Of a DNA stretch of 21,060 bases, positions 1-7,029 are shown piece after piece (position 1 is the first letter of the stretch; the number at the start of each line of letters is the position of its first letter). The DNA comes from F1-20-MAGs119 sp040401695. GTDB taxonomy: Bacteria; Actinomycetota; Acidimicrobiia; Acidimicrobiales; Ilumatobacteraceae. The stretch is taken from assembly GCA_040401695.1 (NCBI GenBank), contig JBBANY010000040.1, forward strand, positions 1-21,060. Direction: 5' to 3'. The notes under the pieces were generated by a model, which was not told the DNA's origin, made no database searches, and saw only the letters and a program-made list of their open reading frames with translations. The position numbers and the translations under genes are program-made.

Positions 1-777
1 TCACTTGGGCTGCATGCGAATGCCGCCGTCGACGCGGATGCTCTCGGCGTTCATGTAGCTGTTGGTGATGCACTCGATGACCATCGACGCGAGTTCCTCG
101 GGCGCGCCGAGACGCTGCGGGAAGAGCACACCCTTCTGCAGGTTGGCCTTGAAGGCCTCGCTGTTGTCGCCTTCGCCGTAGATCGGCGTGTCGATGAGAC
201 CAGGGGCCACGGTGTTGACGCGCACGCCGATGGCGGCGAGGTCACGCGCGACCGGAAGGGTCATGCCGACAACGCCACCCTTCGACGCCGAGTACGACGC
301 CTGGCCGATCTGGCCGTCGAATGCGGCAACCGATGCGATGTTGACGATCGCACCGCGCTCGCCGTTGGCGAGGGGCTCGGTGGTGCTCATCGCAGTTGCT
401 GCGATGCGGATGCAGTCGAACGAACCGATGAGGTTGATCGCGATGACCTTCTTGAAGGCATCGAGGTTTGCAGCCGAGTCGTACGAGCCGTCCTTGCCGA
501 CCGTGCGCTGCGCCCAGCCGATGCCGGCCGAGTTCACGAGCACGCGAACCGGACCCATCGACTTCGCCATCTCGACGGCGTTGATGATGTCGTCGGTGTT
601 AGTGACGTCGACCTTGCAGAACGCGCCACCGATTTCCTTGGCCAGGGCCTCACCCTTGTCGGCCTGAAGGTCAGCGACCACTACCTTTGCGCCACGCTTG
701 GCGAGCAGGCGGGCCGAGGCCGCACCGATTCCCGAAGCTCCACCCGTGACGATTGCACTTGCACCTGAAATGTCCAT
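1..777 (-). CDS. SDR-family 3-hydroxyacyl-CoA dehydrogenase-like oxidoreductase
   Basis: NAD(P)-dependent short-chain dehydrogenase of 258 residues. It has the classical SDR plan: nucleotide-binding TGGASGIG at residues 11-18, NSAG at 82-85, the NIAS segment near 146-149 carrying the catalytic serine, and the Y162/K166 pair in SYSASKGG, followed by APGLIDTP. The sequence style (Asp at the end of beta-2 in VVADL, PVARDLAAIGVRVNTVAPG) resembles the type-2 3-hydroxyacyl-CoA dehydrogenase (HSD10) group, which oxidises 3-hydroxyacyl-CoA in beta-oxidation. That substrate is a family inference. I chose the ATG at 777 because upstream codons read through RNase HI and a TAGCCT -10 box lies 7 bases before it. 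The acyl-CoA dehydrogenase at 8791-9906 would suit the same pathway but is not linked. The stop codon is the first three bases of the window, so the gene is complete. An FabG-like acyl-ACP reductase role is the main alternative. Confidence 0.88.
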   Translation of the reverse strand: MDISGASAIVTGGASGIGAASARLLAKRGAKVVVADLQADKGEALAKEIGGAFCKVDVTNTDDIINAVEMAKSMGPVRVLVNSAGIGWAQRTVGKDGSYDSAANLDAFKKVIAINLIGSFDCIRIAATAMSTTEPLANGERGAIVNIASVAAFDGQIGQASYSASKGGVVGMTLPVARDLAAIGVRVNTVAPGLIDTPIYGEGDNSEAFKANLQKGVLFPQRLGAPEELASMVIECITNSYMNAESIRVDGGIRMQPK

Positions 778-784
778 GCGGGCG

Positions 785-790
785 AGGCTA
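785..790 (-). promoter_or_regulatory. Putative leaderless -10 box (TAGCCT) for the SDR gene
   Basis: On the minus strand TAGCCT is followed by 7 bases and then the ATG of the SDR gene at 777. This is the spacing expected when transcription begins on the start codon. The first three bases of the box are also the TAG stop codon of RNase HI. No Shine-Dalgarno sequence precedes the ATG. The promoter role is an inference from the TAnnnT pattern and spacing. Confidence 0.45.
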
Positions 791-1354
791 TGCCCCCGTC
801 GCTTGCACTGCCAAAGTGTCCACAAGATCGTTCATTGGGTCTCCGGAGTGGCCCTTGACCCACTGGAACACGGTCTTTCCGCTGCCGCGGAGCACCAATT
901 CGTCGAAGAGGTCCTCCCACAGTTCGCGGTTTGCGACGGGCTGGCGCTGGCTGTTTTTCCAGCCGCGGGACAGCCATCCCTCCCACCAGCGCTGGCGGAA
1001 ACAATTCACCACGTAGGTGCTGTCGGAGACGATGACGAGAAGTTCGCGGTGGTCGCGGTGCGCACGCAGCGCCTCGATGACGGCACGGACTTCCATGCGC
1101 TGGTTGGTGCTCGGCCGCTCGCCACCCGAGCCGTACGGCTTGCCCTCGGGCGCAACGGCCCACGCCCAGCCTCCGGGACCGGGGTTTCCCGAGCATGCAC
1201 CGTCGGTGTAAATGTGGATTGCGGTGCGCGGGGCGCGGTCGGGCCACTGCATCGTGCGCAGATCGTGCAACAACCTTTTGTCACGGTCGCGCGAATCGGC
1301 CGGCGCCGACGCGGGCGGCAGGTCATCAAAGGGAAGTTCCATGGGCGTTTCCAT
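788..1354 (-). CDS. rnhA: Ribonuclease HI
   Basis: Endonuclease that cuts the RNA strand of RNA-DNA hybrids, acting in primer and R-loop removal in the cytoplasm. The RNase H fold starts near residue 46 with IYTDGACSGNPGPGGWA. Metal-binding residues are D51, E88 (in MEVRAVIEAL), D111 (in SDSTYVV) and D179 near the C-terminus, and the flexible-loop histidine is H169 in KGHSGDP. These match E. coli D10, E48, D70, D134 and H124. The first roughly 45 residues are an extra, poorly conserved-looking leader, making the protein 188 residues against about 155 in E. coli. ATG codons at 1354 and 1342 are both possible starts and neither has a convincing ribosome site. The SDR gene follows 10 bases downstream on the same strand, so the two may be co-transcribed. 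The gene is divergent from aceE. Confidence 0.93.
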   Translation of the reverse strand: METPMELPFDDLPPASAPADSRDRDKRLLHDLRTMQWPDRAPRTAIHIYTDGACSGNPGPGGWAWAVAPEGKPYGSGGERPSTNQRMEVRAVIEALRAHRDHRELLVIVSDSTYVVNCFRQRWWEGWLSRGWKNSQRQPVANRELWEDLFDELVLRGSGKTVFQWVKGHSGDPMNDLVDTLAVQATGA

Positions 1355-1365
1355 CTTTGTTGATT

Positions 1366-1379
1366 GCGCATCGATGCGC
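1366..1379. promoter_or_regulatory. Perfect 14-bp palindrome between rnhA and aceE
   Basis: GCGCATCGATGCGC is its own reverse complement and sits in the 56-bp divergent gap, 12 bases upstream of the rnhA start and 31 bases upstream of the aceE start. It would overlap the -35 region of the proposed aceE promoter and the core promoter of rnhA. It could be an operator for a dimeric repressor, but GC-rich palindromes arise by chance. Confidence 0.3.
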
Positions 1380-1398
1380 GGACACCCCTCGTTCCTGC

Positions 1399-1404
1399 GA
1401 GAAT
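1399..1404 (+). promoter_or_regulatory. Putative leaderless -10 box (GAGAAT) for aceE
   Basis: GAGAAT is followed by 6 bases and then the ATG at 1411, which would place the transcription start at or next to the start codon. The surrounding 13 bases (1396-1408) are repeated exactly before the gene at 10724. No -35 hexamer is recognisable. Confidence 0.4.
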
Positions 1405-1410
1405 GACGCC

Positions 1411-4125
1411 ATGATCTTCGACGGTTCCGTCCATCAGCTGCCCGACACCGACCCGGTTGAAACGCAGGAGTGGATGGAGTCCCTCGATGCCGTCATCGAC
1501 TCGCAGGGCAAGACACGCGCCCGGTACCTGCTGTCGCGCCTCCTCGAGCGTGCCCGCGCCAACCAGGTCAGCTTCCCCGCCACCGTGTCGACGCCGTACG
1601 TCAACACGATTCCGCGCGAGCAAGAGCCGTGGTTCCCGGGCGACGAATATCTCGAGCGCCGCATTCGCGCCTTCATCCGCTGGAACGCGGCGGTCATGGT
1701 GATTCGTGCGAACAGCCGCGCCGAGGGAATCGGTGGCCACCTCTCGACGTTCGCGTCGTCGGCATCGCTCTACGAGATCGGCTTCAACCACTTCTTCCGC
1801 GGCAAGGACGACGGGCAGGCCGGCGACCACATCTACTTCCAGGGTCACGCGGCGCCGGGTGTGTATGCGCGCGCGTTCCTCGAGGGCCGACTCAGCGCCG
1901 ACGACCTCGACCATTTCCGTCGCGAAATTGGTCGTGGCGGTCGTGGACTTTCGAGTTACCCGCACCCGCGTCTCATGCCCGACTTCTGGGAGTTCCCCAC
2001 CGTCTCGATGGGGCTCGGCCCGATCACCGCGCTGTACCACGCTCGGTTCAACCGCTACTTGCTGAACCGCAAGCTCGACGACACGTCGAACAGCCGCGTC
2101 TGGGCGTTCCTCGGTGACGGCGAATGCGACGAACCCGAGACCCTTGGCGCTGTTTCGCTTGCGTCGCGCGAACACCTCGACAACCTGATCTTCGTGGTGA
2201 ACTGCAACCTGCAGCGCCTCGACGGACCGGTGCGCGGCAACGGCAAGGTCATCCAGGAATTGGAAGCGTCGTTCCGTGGTGCGGGCTGGAACGTGATCAA
2301 GGTCATCTGGGGTTCGAAGTGGGACGACCTCCTCGCGCGCGACGTCGACGGCGTGTTGTTGAACAAGATGAACGACACCGTCGACGGTGAGTACCAGCGT
2401 TACTCGGTCGAGGGTGGCGCGTACATTCGCGAGAACTTCTTCGGTCCCGATTCCCGGTTGCGTCAGATGGTGGCACACCTCTCCGACGACGACTTGTTGA
2501 ACCTGCCGCGCGGTGGCCACGACTACCGCAAGTTGTACGCGGCGTTCCGCGCCGCGCAAGAGAACTTGGGTTCGGGTCGGCCGACGGCGATTCTGTGCAA
2601 GACCATCAAGGGCTGGACTCTCGGTCCCGGCTTCGAGGGTCGCAACGCGACCCATCAGATCAAGAAGATGACAAGCGAGCAGTTACGCGCGCTGCGCGAT
2701 CGCCTCCACCTCGAGGAGGAAATCCCCGACAGCGCACTCGAGGCGGACGAACCGCCCTACTACCGACCCTCGGAACAGAGCGTCGAATACCAGTACATGA
2801 TGGAACGTCGCCGTGCGCTCGGCGGCACGATTCCCAAGCGCGTCGTTGCCAACCGGCGCCCGCTCACCCTTCCCTCCGCGGATTCGTTCACCGAGTTGAA
2901 GGCCGGCAGCGGCGACCAAGCCGTCAGCACGACGATGGGATTCACCCGTCTGCTGCGCAGCCTGACGCGCGACGACAACTTCGGCCCTCGCGTGGTTCCC
3001 ATCGTTCCCGACGAAGCACGCACGTTCGGCATGGATTCACTCTTCCGCGAACTGCGCATCTATGCGAGCCAGGGCCAGAAGTACGAGCCGGTCGACCACG
3101 CACTTCTCATGTCGTACGCCGAGTCGTCGGACGGCCAGATTCTCGAAGAGGGAATCACGGAGGCCGGCTCGATGTCGTCGTTCATCGCGGCGGGTACCAG
3201 TTATTCCACGCGCGGCGTTCCGATGGTGCCGTTCTACACCTTCTACTCGATGTTCGGATTCCAGCGCGTCGGTGACCTCATCTGGCAGGCGGCCGATGCA
3301 CGCACGCGTGGATTCCTCATGGGTGCAACCGCCGGACGCACAACGTTGCTCGGCGAAGGTTTGCAACACCAAGACGGACACAGCCTCGTCCTTGCCAGCA
3401 CCGTGCCGCCCTGCCAGGCGTACGACCCCGCATTCGCGTACGAGATGGCGGCGATCGTCGAAGACGGCATCAACCGCATGTACGGGGCCAATCCCGAGGA
3501 CATCTTCTATTACGTCACGCTCTACAACGAGAACTACGTGATGCCGGCGATGCCGGCCCACGTGACGAACGACGACATCACACGCGGTCTCTACAAGTTT
3601 GCCGACGCTCCCGCCGACGCGAAAACCAAGGCGGCGATCGTGTTCTCCGGTTCGGCCCACTCGGCTGCGCGTGCGGCAGCCGACGACCTGTTGACCCACT
3701 TCGGCGTCGGCGTCGAACTGTGGTCCGCAACGTCGTACAAGACTCTCCGCGAAGAGGCGCTCGAGTGTGAGCGTATCGCTCGCCTGAACCCGGACCACCC
3801 ACCGGCAACGCCGCTGGTGTCGCGGCTGCTCAACAACGCGGCAGGGCCGATCGTCGCGGTCAGCGACTTCATGCGCATCGTCCCGGAGCAAGTTGCACGC
3901 TTCGTCACCGAGCGCCGCTTCACCCCACTCGGCACCGACGGCATGGGTCGCAGCGACACGCGCGAAGCATTGCGCCGCCACTTCGAGATCGATACCGCGA
4001 ACATCGTGGTGACGGTCCTGCACTCGCTGTGCCAGGACGGCCTCGTGCCCGTGGAAACGGTCAGCAAGGCGCTTGCCATGTACCAGCTGTCGCCGGGGAC
4101 TCCGGCACCGTTCTTCGAACACTGA
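1411..4125 (+). CDS. aceE: Pyruvate dehydrogenase E1 component, homodimeric type
   Basis: Thiamine-diphosphate-dependent decarboxylation of pyruvate with transfer of the acetyl group to lipoyl-E2, linking glycolysis to acetyl-CoA. The 904-residue length fits the single-chain E1 of actinobacteria and proteobacteria (E. coli 887). The ThDP/Mg signature starts at residue 235 (GDGECDEPE) and closes with NCNLQRLDG near 265-272, as in AceE proteins. The N-terminal HLSTFASSASLYEIGFNHFF and YFQGHAAPGVYARAF blocks and the C-terminal PGTPAPFFEH are also family hallmarks. The ATG at 1411 is chosen over upstream in-frame codons because the family homology begins there and a -10-like GAGAAT lies 6 bases upstream. 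E2 and E3 are not in the window. In actinobacteria this E1 can join a mixed pyruvate/2-oxoglutarate dehydrogenase complex; that is known of the group, not seen here. Confidence 0.97.
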   Translation: MIFDGSVHQLPDTDPVETQEWMESLDAVIDSQGKTRARYLLSRLLERARANQVSFPATVSTPYVNTIPREQEPWFPGDEYLERRIRAFIRWNAAVMVIRANSRAEGIGGHLSTFASSASLYEIGFNHFFRGKDDGQAGDHIYFQGHAAPGVYARAFLEGRLSADDLDHFRREIGRGGRGLSSYPHPRLMPDFWEFPTVSMGLGPITALYHARFNRYLLNRKLDDTSNSRVWAFLGDGECDEPETLGAVSLASREHLDNLIFVVNCNLQRLDGPVRGNGKVIQELEASFRGAGWNVIKVIWGSKWDDLLARDVDGVLLNKMNDTVDGEYQRYSVEGGAYIRENFFGPDSRLRQMVAHLSDDDLLNLPRGGHDYRKLYAAFRAAQENLGSGRPTAILCKTIKGWTLGPGFEGRNATHQIKKMTSEQLRALRDRLHLEEEIPDSALEADEPPYYRPSEQSVEYQYMMERRRALGGTIPKRVVANRRPLTLPSADSFTELKAGSGDQAVSTTMGFTRLLRSLTRDDNFGPRVVPIVPDEARTFGMDSLFRELRIYASQGQKYEPVDHALLMSYAESSDGQILEEGITEAGSMSSFIAAGTSYSTRGVPMVPFYTFYSMFGFQRVGDLIWQAADARTRGFLMGATAGRTTLLGEGLQHQDGHSLVLASTVPPCQAYDPAFAYEMAAIVEDGINRMYGANPEDIFYYVTLYNENYVMPAMPAHVTNDDITRGLYKFADAPADAKTKAAIVFSGSAHSAARAAADDLLTHFGVGVELWSATSYKTLREEALECERIARLNPDHPPATPLVSRLLNNAAGPIVAVSDFMRIVPEQVARFVTERRFTPLGTDGMGRSDTREALRRHFEIDTANIVVTVLHSLCQDGLVPVETVSKALAMYQLSPGTPAPFFEH

Positions 4126-4126
4126 G

Positions 4127-4132
4127 TAGATT
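4127..4132 (+). promoter_or_regulatory. Putative leaderless -10 box (TAGATT) for the HhH-GPD gene
   Basis: TAGATT starts one base after the aceE stop codon and is followed by 8 bases and the ATG at 4141. The same ten bases (GAGTAGATTC) occur before the GT2 gene at 13085. The position suits a leaderless or very short-leader transcript; no Shine-Dalgarno sequence is present. Confidence 0.42.
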
Positions 4133-4140
4133 CACTCGCG

Positions 4141-4728
4141 ATGGGAACCCTCTACATCACGGGCGACGCCGCCGCCGACAAGTTGCTGAATGCGAACGGC
4201 ACCGCGCTGCTGATCGGCATGCTTCTCGATCAGCAGGTTCCGATGGAGTGGGCGTTCAACGGCCCGTCCACGCTGAAGAAACGCCTCGGCCACCTCGACC
4301 CGAAGAAGATCGCCGCGATGAACGTCGACGACTTCGTGGCCGTCTGCTGCGAGAAACCCGCCGTACACCGCTTTCCTGCCGCGATGGGCCGGCGCATTCA
4401 CGAGCTCTGCGGCATCATCGCCACGCAGTACAAGAACAAAGGTGAGAACATCTGGGCAGGGGTCACCGACGCGCGCGAGCTCACCGCGCGTTTGCGCGTC
4501 CTTCCCGGCTTTGGTGAGGAAAAAGCCCAGATCTTCATTGCCCTGCTCGGCAAGCGAATGGGTGTGGAGCCACGCAACTGGAAGACGGAGGCCGGCGTGT
4601 TCAGCGACACGAACCCGCGCACCGTCGCCGACATCACGTCTCCCGAGACGCTGCTCCTCGTGCGCAGTTGGAAGAAGGCGGAAAAGGCCGCCGACCGCGA
4701 CAAACAGTCGCGACCGCTGAAGAAGTAG
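4141..4728 (+). CDS. HhH-GPD superfamily base-excision-repair-like protein
   Basis: A 195-residue protein with a helix-hairpin-helix turn at about residues 118-128 (LRVLPGFGEEKAQ) and the LLDQQVPMEWAF segment near 28-38 that corresponds to the ILSQQT region of HhH-GPD DNA glycosylases. It resembles the small actinobacterial group annotated as an uncharacterised HhH-GPD family protein (TIGR03252-like, from memory). Unlike EndoIII/MutY/AlkA proteins there is no lysine at the EndoIII K120 position (the loop reads GFGEEKA) and no aspartate at the usual distance after the hairpin (GVEPRNW is found instead). Glycosylase activity is therefore uncertain and it may only bind DNA. The C-terminus is lysine-rich. 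galE starts 3 bases after its stop, so the two are probably co-transcribed, although a functional link is not obvious. Confidence 0.8.
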   Translation: MGTLYITGDAAADKLLNANGTALLIGMLLDQQVPMEWAFNGPSTLKKRLGHLDPKKIAAMNVDDFVAVCCEKPAVHRFPAAMGRRIHELCGIIATQYKNKGENIWAGVTDARELTARLRVLPGFGEEKAQIFIALLGKRMGVEPRNWKTEAGVFSDTNPRTVADITSPETLLLVRSWKKAEKAADRDKQSRPLKK

Positions 4729-4731
4729 TCG

Positions 4732-5721
4732 ATGACGATTCTCGTCACCGGTGGCGCCGGCTACATCGGCTCGCACACCGTGCGCTCACTGCGCGACGCC
4801 GGACGCGACGTGGTCGTTCTCGACTCGTTGGAGATGGGCCACACCGAGGCACTGCTCGGCGCGGACCTTGTCGTCGGTGAAATCGCCGACTTCGACCTCG
4901 TGACGAAGCTCTGCCGCGAGCGAAATGTGAAGAGCATCATCCACTTCGCCGCCTACAAGAGCGTCGGCGAGTCGATGAGCGATCCGTTCCGTTACTTCTC
5001 GAACAACGTCGGTGGCTCGACCGCTCTCATCGACGCCGCGGTCGAGGCCGGTGTCGAGCAGTTCGTCTTCTCGTCGTCGGCGGCGGTGTACGGCAGCCCC
5101 GCACGCGTTCCCGTCACGGAAGACCTCGAACCCCACCCCGAAAGCGTCTACGCCGAAACGAAGTGGATGATCGAACGGGTGTTGTCGTGGATCGGCGAGA
5201 CACGCGGTCTGCGCAGCGTGTGTCTGCGCTATTTCAACGCGGCCGGGGCCTCGTTCGATTCCTCGATAGGCGAAGACTGGTCGGTCACCACGAACCTCGT
5301 GCCGATCGTGATGAAGGCGACTCTCGGCAAGAGACCGCCGCTCGAAGTGTTCGGTAACGACTACCCCACCCGCGACGGCACGGGTGAACGCGACTACATC
5401 CACGTCGTCGACCTCGCCGAGGGCCACGTCAAGGCGCTCGACTATCTCGACGCCGGCAACCCATCCCTCGCGTGCAACCTCGGCACCGGCAAGGGCAGCA
5501 CCGTTCTCGAAGTTCTCGCCGCGACCGAACGCATCTCCGGCCGCGAGGTGCCCCACGTGTTTTCTCCTCGGCGCGCGGGCGATCCCGCCGTCGTGTTCGC
5601 TGACCCGTCACTTGCCGAACGCGAACTCGGATGGAAGGCCCGTCACGGCATCGAAGAAATTCTGCAGACGGCGTGGACGTGGCACAGCACGCACATCGAC
5701 GGTTACCGACGCCTCAGTTGA
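4732..5721 (+). CDS. galE: UDP-glucose 4-epimerase
   Basis: Interconverts UDP-glucose and UDP-galactose (or the N-acetyl forms) through an NAD-bound 4-keto intermediate, supplying galactose-type donors for surface glycans. The 329-residue protein has the NAD motif TGGAGYIGS at residues 6-14, HFAAYKSVGES near 71-81, the SSSAAVYG catalytic serine region at 114-121 and the Y140-x3-K144 pair. Later family landmarks are RYFNAAGA, RDGTGERDYIHVVDLA and the C-terminal LGW box. The start lies 3 bases after the preceding stop (TAGTCGATG), giving translational coupling with the HhH-GPD gene. Its last 8 bases overlap the end of the convergent hydrolase gene. It may feed the glycan genes further along the window, but galE is also a housekeeping gene and this link is an inference. 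Confidence 0.95.
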   Translation: MTILVTGGAGYIGSHTVRSLRDAGRDVVVLDSLEMGHTEALLGADLVVGEIADFDLVTKLCRERNVKSIIHFAAYKSVGESMSDPFRYFSNNVGGSTALIDAAVEAGVEQFVFSSSAAVYGSPARVPVTEDLEPHPESVYAETKWMIERVLSWIGETRGLRSVCLRYFNAAGASFDSSIGEDWSVTTNLVPIVMKATLGKRPPLEVFGNDYPTRDGTGERDYIHVVDLAEGHVKALDYLDAGNPSLACNLGTGKGSTVLEVLAATERISGREVPHVFSPRRAGDPAVVFADPSLAERELGWKARHGIEEILQTAWTWHSTHIDGYRRLS

Positions 5722-6505
5722 CGGTGCGCTGGCGGTCGAGCCAGCCGAGAAGAATCGCGAGTGCACGCGGGTCGTGCCGCAGACGGTGACCCGCACCCGG
5801 AATGACACGCAGTTCCGCGGCGCCGTGCGCCTGTGCGAGAACGCGGGCATCGGCGGCGGGAACGCTTTCGTCGTCGTCACCGTGCAAGACGAGCAGCGGC
5901 CGCGGTGCGAAACGTCGCGCGGCATCGATGGGCCGGAAGCGGCGCAGTTCGCGCGTCCACTCGTCGAAGTTCGGCGGGAATCCCGCGCGACGAATGGCGC
6001 CGATCTCGCGTGCGTGTTCGAGGAATCGACGCGGCTGTTCCGCCCAGTCGTCGAAGTCGGCGCGACCGCTGAGCGCCGCGCAACCCACCACGCGCGGATC
6101 GTCGGCCGCGACGCACAGAGCAATCGATGCGCCCGTGTTGGTTCCGACCACCCATACCCCGTCGACGTTCCCCACTTCGACGAGGTGGTCGACCGCCGCA
6201 CGCAGGTCGTCGACCCAACCCTGCAGAGAAAAATCACCTTCGCTCGCGCCGCATCCGCGGAACGTGAACGTGAGCGACGCATAGCCGACCTCGTTTGCGA
6301 CGCGGTCGATCAACTGCGGGAATGTGCCGGCCGACTGTCGGGCATCGAGCGGACCGATCGGAAAGCCGTGACAGAGAATCAGACCGCGCAATGGTCCGAG
6401 CACGCCGTTCGGTCGCGCGAAGTAGCTGGCCAGGCGCAATCCACCCGACAGAAACGAGTCGTTGCTCGCCATCGTGGAGACGGGAGAGTCCTCCCCGACA
6501 GCCAT
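5714..6505 (-). CDS. Alpha/beta-hydrolase fold protein lacking the nucleophile serine
   Basis: A 263-residue alpha/beta-hydrolase of the dienelactone hydrolase/AXE-like type: oxyanion-side LCHGFP near residues 44-49, FRGCGASEGDF at 82-92, the late acid region LHGDDDESVP at 207-216 and the catalytic-type histidine in GAGH at 237-240. At the nucleophile elbow, where GxSxG is expected, the sequence is GTNTG (121-125), so the serine is replaced by asparagine. The protein is therefore either non-hydrolytic or uses another chemistry; a sequencing change is possible but the frame is intact. ATG at 6505 lies 2 bases after the stop of the upstream 74-residue gene; ATG at 6472 is a second option. The two genes form a small operon. 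Substrate unknown. Confidence 0.82.
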   Translation of the reverse strand: MAVGEDSPVSTMASNDSFLSGGLRLASYFARPNGVLGPLRGLILCHGFPIGPLDARQSAGTFPQLIDRVANEVGYASLTFTFRGCGASEGDFSLQGWVDDLRAAVDHLVEVGNVDGVWVVGTNTGASIALCVAADDPRVVGCAALSGRADFDDWAEQPRRFLEHAREIGAIRRAGFPPNFDEWTRELRRFRPIDAARRFAPRPLLVLHGDDDESVPAADARVLAQAHGAAELRVIPGAGHRLRHDPRALAILLGWLDRQRTVN

Positions 6506-6507
6506 GG

Positions 6508-6732
6508 TCAGGCGCGTGGCTTGCGGTGCCGACGCGACGCACCGGGCGTGGCGAGCGTGTAGCCGCGGTTGCGTGCCTCGGCGAGGGTGTCGGGGCCGAA
6601 ACACAGCCCCACTTCGTTGGCGACGATGTCGTCGATGATCGACTCGTCGGTCCACGAGTCGAGGTCGTAGACGAGCTGGGTCCTCTTGTCACCGAGGAAG
6701 CGAGTGTGCTCGAACCGTCCGGGGCGCTCCAT
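6508..6732 (-). CDS. Small conserved-looking protein of unknown function (74 aa)
   Basis: I do not recognise the family. The protein begins MERPGRFEHTRFLGDKRTQL, continues with an acidic stretch (YDLDSWTDESIIDDIV, about residues 22-37) and ends in a basic tail (RRHRKPRA). It has no membrane segment and no clear metal site. The longer frame open to 6984 is antisense to the plus-strand gene and is not used: the ATG at 6732 has a TACTCT -10-like box 7 bases upstream, and the acidic/basic composition fits a real small protein. Its stop is 2 bases before the start of the hydrolase, so the pair is likely co-transcribed. It could be a partner or regulator of that protein, but nothing in the sequence shows it. 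Confidence 0.68.
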   Translation of the reverse strand: MERPGRFEHTRFLGDKRTQLVYDLDSWTDESIIDDIVANEVGLCFGPDTLAEARNRGYTLATPGASRRHRKPRA

Positions 6733-6739
6733 GTGCCCA

Positions 6740-6745
6740 AGAGTA
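6740..6745 (-). promoter_or_regulatory. Putative leaderless -10 box (TACTCT) for the 74-aa gene
   Basis: Read on the minus strand, TACTCT is followed by 7 bases and the ATG at 6732. It lies 7 bases from the plus-strand box at 6753-6758, so the two divergent promoters would share a gap of only 33 bases. Confidence 0.42.
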
Positions 6746-6752
6746 GCGGCAG

Positions 6753-6758
6753 TAGGCT
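6753..6758 (+). promoter_or_regulatory. Putative leaderless -10 box (TAGGCT) for the 87-aa gene
   Basis: TAGGCT is followed by 7 bases and the ATG at 6766, with no Shine-Dalgarno sequence between. The match to TAnnnT and the spacing are the same as at several other starts in the window. Confidence 0.42.
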
Positions 6759-6765
6759 CGCGCGC

Positions 6766-7029
6766 ATGGGTCTGCGCCGCAGCGAGATCGACGCGCGTCT
6801 CGCCGAACTCGCCGCAGTCGATGCACGACTTGCCGAGCGTGCAAAGGCAAACGCCGCCCGCTACCGCGCCGAGCACGGCATTTCCGACGAGCCCTACGCA
6901 TTTCCCACCTACCGCTCGGCGGAAGAAAAGAAGGTGTGGGTCCACAAGTGGTGGGTGCGACCGTTTCGATTCTTCTACCGCCATCTCCCCGTCGGTATCA
7001 GGTCGCGCATCAAGCGGGTTGCAACATGA
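6766..7029 (+). CDS. Small basic helical protein coupled to a glycosyltransferase (87 aa)
   Basis: Not a family I can name. Residues 1-33 are alanine- and arginine-rich with regular hydrophobic spacing (EIDARLAELAAVDARLAERA), suggesting an amphipathic helix or short coiled coil. The C-terminal half is aromatic and basic (VWVHKWWVRPFRFFYRHLP, about residues 57-75) and could sit on a membrane surface. Its stop overlaps the ATG of the GT2 gene by four bases (ATGA at 7026-7029), so the two are translationally coupled and probably work together. The C-terminal segment also recalls the linker that precedes the first GT domain in long tandem O-antigen glycosyltransferases, so it might be a split-off N-terminal piece of such a protein. 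That last point is speculative. Confidence 0.68.
   Translation: MGLRRSEIDARLAELAAVDARLAERAKANAARYRAEHGISDEPYAFPTYRSAEEKKVWVHKWWVRPFRFFYRHLPVGIRSRIKRVAT

Noticed and set aside
1006..2655. Long open frame (549 codons) on the minus strand opposite aceE
   Set aside because: Arginine-, valine- and histidine-rich shadow translation caused by high-GC codon bias; no recognisable domain, and it lies opposite two well-supported genes.
3037..4122. Minus-strand open frame of 361 codons opposite the 3' part of aceE
   Set aside because: Composition is typical of antisense shadows and there is no family motif or plausible start signal.
6733..6984. N-terminal extension of the 74-residue minus-strand protein
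   Set aside because: Overlaps the plus-strand 87-residue gene almost completely and has cysteine-rich shadow composition; the ATG at 6732 has a -10-like box at the right distance.
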